Assembly (NCBI GenBank): GCA_021731145.1
Contig: JAKFXX010000032.1
Coordinates: forward strand, 16,597-80,596
From: Gammaproteobacteria bacterium
Lineage (GTDB): Bacteria > Pseudomonadota > Gammaproteobacteria > Ga0077554 > Ga007554
Direction: 5' to 3'
DNA length: 64,000 bases
A program made the position numbers and the translations under genes. The first letter of the stretch is position 1; every line of letters starts with the position of its first letter. This document shows positions 61,956 through 64,000 of the stretch, in pieces. The notes under the pieces were generated by a model that saw only the letters and a list, made by a program, of their open reading frames with translations, was not told where the DNA came from and searched no databases.

Positions 61956-62863
61956 CCCTGGCTGATCTTAGCCTTGCGCAACTCCGGCAGCGTCTGCGGA
62001 ATCGTGGCGTGTGGTTGCGCACAGGTCCTTTTACGACGCGCATACAAAGCCCGGTGCATTTGATTGCCGAGGGTCTGCACACCATGTACGCGGACTTTAG
62101 CCTCGGGGAAGAAGAGTACGCCGATTTCCATATCCGTCTGCGCAGCCCGCGAGGCTTGCGGAGCTGGTTGCGCCCACAAGTGAATTTTAGCCTGGATGGC
62201 GGCGAGCCGTTCAACCCGCTGCCGCTGAATCAGGCCTACGCGATGCTGGAGTGGTGCCTCAATTGGTGCGTCACAAGCAACGTCAGCACCTACCTTATTT
62301 TGCATGCCGCAGTCCTTGAGCGCGAAGGAAGGGCGCTGATATTGCCGGCCCCGCCGGGCTCGGGCAAGAGCACCTTGTGCGCGGGATTGATGCTCAGCGG
62401 CTGGCGTTTGCTCTCCGACGAATTGACCTTGATCGATCTTGCCAAGGGCACTATCATGCCCTTGCCGCGCCCCGTCAGCCTCAAGAATGCGTCTATTGAT
62501 GTGATCGCGGCCTTCGCTCCCGGCGCCAGCTTTACCCGTCGCACGCACGACACCGTCAAGGGTACGATCTGCCATTTGCGGCCGACGGCTCCGAGCATCG
62601 CGCGGTCGGATAATCCTGCATACCCGGCATGGCTCGTTTTCCCGCATTGGGAGGCGGATGCCCCTGCGACCCTCACCCCGCGCCCCAAGGCGCGCGCATT
62701 TATGGAAGCGGCCAGCAATGCCTTTAATTACAGCTTGCTGGGGGCGCAGGGCTTCGCTGCGCTGGCAGACCTGATCGAGCGCTGTGACTGCTATGACTTC
62801 CGCTATGGGCGTCTCGAAGAGGCGGTTGCGCTGTTCAATGCCTTGGAGCTGCCCAAGCCGTGA
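61952..62863 (+). CDS. HprK-related kinase A
   Basis: About 303 residues. The C-terminal half resembles HPr kinase/phosphorylase: ILHAAVLEREGRALILPAPP then GSGKSTLCAGLMLSGW (Walker A) and RLLSDELTLID, with a later TVKGTICHLRP. The N-terminal half (SLAQLRQRLRNRGVWLRTGP) is specific to this group. There is no HPr or PTS nearby, so the target is probably a protein or peptide. It starts with TTG at 61952 overlapping the PqqD-like TGA, better placed than the longer frame to 61904. Confidence 0.85.
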   Translation: MTLADLSLAQLRQRLRNRGVWLRTGPFTTRIQSPVHLIAEGLHTMYADFSLGEEEYADFHIRLRSPRGLRSWLRPQVNFSLDGGEPFNPLPLNQAYAMLEWCLNWCVTSNVSTYLILHAAVLEREGRALILPAPPGSGKSTLCAGLMLSGWRLLSDELTLIDLAKGTIMPLPRPVSLKNASIDVIAAFAPGASFTRRTHDTVKGTICHLRPTAPSIARSDNPAYPAWLVFPHWEADAPATLTPRPKARAFMEAASNAFNYSLLGAQGFAALADLIERCDCYDFRYGRLEEAVALFNALELPKP

Positions 62864-63939
62864 CACAGCAAGATTGGGTGACGGCCGCGTTGAGGCGGCC
62901 GGCCATACTCGCCGACCTTAAGTTGCGTGAGTGGGATATCCTGCTGCGCCAAGCGCGGCGTGCCGGGTTGTTGGGCAGACTTGCTTACGTGGTCGAAGAC
63001 TACGGCCTGTGGACGGCGATACCGGACAGCCCGCGACAGCACTTACGTTCGGCTGCGGCGATGGCGGACAAAGTGGAACGAGAAGTGCGCTGGGAGGTGG
63101 ATCGCATTCACCGCGCGCTGAGGGATGTCGTTGATGAGGTCATCTTGCTCAAGGGCGCGGCATATGTGATGGCAGGTTTGCCACCCGCTCGCGGACGTAT
63201 CTTTCAAGATGTGGACATTCTCGTCCCACGAGCGCAGTTGAACGAGGTTGAGTCGGTATTACTTTTCCATGGCTGGGCGGGGGCGTCTTCCGACCGCTAT
63301 GACCAGCGTTATTACCGTGAATGGATGCACGAGTTGCCGCCCGTGCGGCATATCGAGCGTCAGGCAATCCTTGATATACACCACACCATTCTCCCCCTGA
63401 CAGCGCGCCTGCGGCCTGATGCGGATCGCCTGCGTGCAGGGGCAATAGGCATTCCAGATCACCCAGGGCTCAAGGTGCTGGCCCCGGCTGACATGGTGCT
63501 GCACAGTGCCGTGCATCTTTTCTACGATGGTGATTTCACACGCGGGCTACGGGATCTCGCGGATATGGATGCTTTGCTGCGCCACTTCGGAACGGATACC
63601 GCATTCTGGCCCGCCTTGCTGGCCAGCGCCCACACACACGATCTGGTGCGGCCGCTATTTTATGCCTTGCACTACTGCGCCAAAGTGCTGGGCACCCCAT
63701 TGCCGCCGGAGTTCCTTGAGGAGGTCCGGGCGGCGGCAAACCCGGGGGCAACCACCTTGCGCGCCATGGACTGGCTGCTGGCGAGAGGCTTGCGTCCTGA
63801 CCATCCCACCTGCGCCCTGCCCGGCTCGCGTCTTGCGCGCCAAGCGCTCTATGTGCGGTCGCACTGGTTGCGTATGCCACCGCTACCTTTAGCGCGTCAT
63901 CTCTTTCACAAGGCCTTTATCTCGAAGCGGCAGGGTTGA
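62860..63939 (+). CDS. Nucleotidyltransferase-family protein of the HprK-related system
   Basis: 359 residues, starting GTG with a 4-base overlap to the kinase. Belongs to the uncharacterised nucleotidyltransferase (NTP_transf_5) group: DEVILLKGAAYVMAGLPPAR followed by GRIFQDVDILVPRAQL, where the Asp-x-Asp supplies the metal ligands, and a later VLAPADMVLHSAVHLFYDGD block. Similar proteins occur next to HprK-like kinases in peptide-modification clusters. After its stop the last 60 bases of the window show no gene. Confidence 0.83.
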   Translation: MTQQDWVTAALRRPAILADLKLREWDILLRQARRAGLLGRLAYVVEDYGLWTAIPDSPRQHLRSAAAMADKVEREVRWEVDRIHRALRDVVDEVILLKGAAYVMAGLPPARGRIFQDVDILVPRAQLNEVESVLLFHGWAGASSDRYDQRYYREWMHELPPVRHIERQAILDIHHTILPLTARLRPDADRLRAGAIGIPDHPGLKVLAPADMVLHSAVHLFYDGDFTRGLRDLADMDALLRHFGTDTAFWPALLASAHTHDLVRPLFYALHYCAKVLGTPLPPEFLEEVRAAANPGATTLRAMDWLLARGLRPDHPTCALPGSRLARQALYVRSHWLRMPPLPLARHLFHKAFISKRQG

Positions 63940-64000
63940 GCGAGTCCTGTGCCTCAACCAAAACTGGGTCACCCCTCCCCAGCTATCCCCTTCCCAAACA

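Overview
This window reads as a piece of a gammaproteobacterial chromosome with moderately high GC, probably from a free-living environmental organism. Support: the fatty-acid block runs yceD-rpmF-plsX-fabH-fabD-fabG-acpP-fabF, with pabB-pabC-mltG-nagZ following; there is an SAH riboswitch in front of ahcY; a hybrid kinase resembles BarA; rlmD, queG, hrpB, prfC and mtgA are present; one secreted enzyme carries a PEP-CTERM sorting signal. No phage, plasmid backbone, rRNA operon, intact tRNA or CRISPR array was seen.

Layout. 1-4091: the 3' part of valS, a small secreted protein and prfC. 4092-4886: a decayed integration site with a 3' tRNA half, a transposase remnant and a 160-bp inverted-repeat element. 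4887-9473: hsp20 and a 2-hydroxyacid dehydrogenase diverging around a perfect FNR-type site, then rlmD, an exonuclease and cysM. 9614-15434: TonB receptor, periplasmic binding protein and a frameshifted hybrid histidine kinase. 15415-21574: a membrane nucleotide-sugar dehydratase, a second hydroxyacid dehydrogenase, queG, nagZ and mltG. 21649-31244: folate genes pabC/pabB, a broken toxin-antitoxin pair and the fatty-acid cluster. 31421-39010: two-subunit pyruvate carboxylase, maf, mtgA and hrpB. 39131-44549: accessory stretch with direct repeats, a ChpSB-type toxin-antitoxin pair, a PEP-CTERM lipase split by a mini-transposon, a secreted protein and an AI-2E family permease. 44738-50083: galE, a Lon-like protease, argG and ppnP. 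50123-55315: Sel1-repeat protein and a lipid/glycan set (GT39, GT2, PAP2, flippase-like protein). 55461-60664: small genes, then metK, SAH riboswitch, ahcY and metF, which together are most of the activated-methyl cycle. 60665-63939: a candidate sigma-54 promoter driving a Tat-signal protein, a PqqD-like peptide chaperone, an HprK-like kinase and a nucleotidyltransferase.

The most interesting content is of three kinds. First, a family of very short two-hairpin repeats (about 48-53 bp) sits inside protein-coding genes without breaking them: twice in valS, in pabB, in the flippase-like gene (as a tandem array with nested insertions), and at the 3' end of fabF, where it supplies the stop. A clean 48-bp insertion between genes at 44662 fixes the element's ends. 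Second, mini-transposons whose ends begin CTAGTGT insert at CTAG. Removing one restores a complete RelE/ParE toxin, and removing another restores a complete PEP-CTERM signal. Third, the four-gene cassette at the right edge looks like a kinase and nucleotidyltransferase modification pathway acting on an exported substrate, with its own sigma-54-type promoter.
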